NCBI GenBank assembly: GCA_023250095.1
Contig: JAHFBI010000006.1
Coordinates: 1 to 41,958 of the forward strand
Direction of reading: 5' to 3'
From: Candidatus Melainabacteria bacterium
Lineage (GTDB): Bacteria > Cyanobacteriota > Vampirovibrionia > Obscuribacterales > Obscuribacteraceae
DNA: 41,958 nt
In this document: in pieces, positions 41,558-41,958 of the stretch
How the letters are laid out: each line of letters opens with the position of its first letter
How positions within the stretch are numbered: the first letter of the stretch is position 1
Program-made: the position numbers and the translations under genes
Notes under the pieces: model-generated
Told to the model about the DNA's origin: nothing
The model's database searches: none
What the model saw: only the letters and a program-made list of their open reading frames with translations

Positions 41558-41905
41558 ATGTCTCAGTTGGAATGGATATATCACCGCCGGGGCTGAACAA
41601 GTTGCATGAAAGCGCAAGAGTTTCTAGCGCAAAAAAAAGTTTTAGCTACAACCTCGGTCGACGCCCGCAAAACGGTACTGGGCCGCAGAGAAGCACTAGA
41701 ATTAGTAGCCACAGTCGATGAACTCTTTGCTTTGCGCGGCAAAAAAGTCGTGCATATCTATCTCAAGAAAGAAAGACCGGATGACAACACTTTGTGCCAA
41801 CTCTTGCTTGGTCCCACCGGCAATCTGCGCGCGCCAACGGTCAAACAAGGACGCAAATTGATCGTCGGCTTCGACGAGACAACCTATCTCAAAATCCTTA
41901 GTTGA
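41558..41905 (+). CDS. ArsC-family selenoprotein (thioredoxin fold, UxxC active site), TGA decoded as Sec
   Basis: 115 residues if TGA 41594-41596 is read as selenocysteine. AAGGAGG at 41543-41549 sits 8 nt before ATG 41558, an ideal site, and the frame reads MSQLEWIYHRRG-U-TSC-MKAQEFL, then runs on uninterrupted to the stop at 41905. Sec13 replaces the first Cys of CxxC; compare Spx/ArsC C-T-S-C-R-K-A. The rest matches ArsC-like proteins (KKVVHIYLKKERPDD, GPTGNLRAPT, LIVGFDETTYLKIL), and a family of ArsC-related (seleno)proteins with U or C here is known. TGA serves as a normal stop elsewhere in the window. Without recoding, a caller would start at ATG 41606 and lose the active site. The role is probably a redox reaction on a thiol or oxyanion; the substrate is unknown. 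Confidence 0.88.
41603..41629 (+). promoter_or_regulatory. Bacterial SECIS-like hairpin after the Sec codon
   Basis: Upper stem GAAA (41608-41611) pairs with UUUC (41621-41624) and encloses a 9-nt loop GCGCAAGAG that begins with G. A 2x2 internal loop (AU/UA) separates it from a lower stem UGC (41603-41605) with GCG (41627-41629; two Watson-Crick pairs and one wobble). The loop starts 15 nt after the UGA. A short upper stem, a G in the first loop positions and this distance fit bacterial SECIS elements read by SelB. A competing pairing of UUGC (41602-41605) with GCAA (41614-41617) exists. Confidence 0.65.
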
Positions 41906-41958
41906 CCGTACCTTTTGTCTTCCTAGTCCAGGCTTGCCATATGAGGCTGGGAACACCG

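Noticed and set aside
1-41958. tRNA, rRNA, CRISPR, insertion sequence or prophage content
   Set aside because: Reading both strands showed no cloverleaf-type sequences with T-loop GTTCRA context, no regularly spaced identical repeats with unique spacers, and no transposase, integrase or phage structural proteins.

Overview
The window (41,958 bp, mid-to-high GC) reads as an ordinary bacterial chromosome segment with many short operons and roomy, often low-complexity spacers. Lipoproteins (Cys-lipobox signal peptides), TadE/TadG-like pilus proteins, a secreted TPR-caspase, kinesin-light-chain-type TPR proteins and large lineage-specific unknowns would fit a non-photosynthetic Cyanobacteriota (Vampirovibrionia/Obscuribacterales type) or another environmental Gram-negative-like lineage. 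This placement is inference; no rRNA or reliable phylogenetic marker is present. No tRNA, rRNA, CRISPR array, transposase or phage gene was seen.

Layout. 1-4783: end of a 2-hydroxyacyl-CoA dehydratase subunit, its ATP-dependent activase, an acyl-CoA synthetase, a ketopantoate-reductase-family enzyme and a hemerythrin. 5042-7870: a small glycine-zipper protein, an exported NTF2-like protein and a Gly-rich surface protein. 8035-13755: patatin lipase, NiCoT-type Ni/Co transporter, a broken CaxA Ca2+/H+ antiporter (internal deletion plus frameshift removing its first GNxxE repeat) and a YHS/HMBD copper P-type ATPase. 14036-22309: a two-gene unit with a candidate calpain/papain-type C-H-N triad, mutM, TPR proteins, a kinase-like unknown whose promoter region carries six 11-bp repeats, a YD-like protein, and an orphan OmpR/PhoB regulator. 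22517-26137: a secreted subtilisin and divergent TadE/TadG-like genes. 26536-31548: an AbiEi-like antitoxin without toxin, a YbhN-type membrane protein, a multi-receiver/Hpt/GGDEF hybrid and a lone Hpt protein. 31797-36034: a small unknown, a double-ACT regulator, peptide deformylase and the TPR-caspase. 36239-41905: a 71-aa metallothionein, a CBS pair protein, several small proteins, an esterase lipoprotein and, at the end, a selenoprotein.

Main discovery. At 41558-41905 a perfect Shine-Dalgarno leads into an ATG whose frame meets TGA at codon 13 in the context G-U-T-S-C, exactly where ArsC/Spx-type thioredoxin-fold proteins carry the first Cys of CxxC; the frame then continues for about 100 codons. 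A bacterial SECIS-like hairpin with a G-starting loop lies 15 nt after the TGA. A normal gene caller would start the gene 16 codons late and lose the active site.

Other themes: metal handling (Ni/Co, Ca, Cu, metallothionein), phosphorelay parts without a histidine kinase, and several promoter-proximal repeat structures that look like operators.
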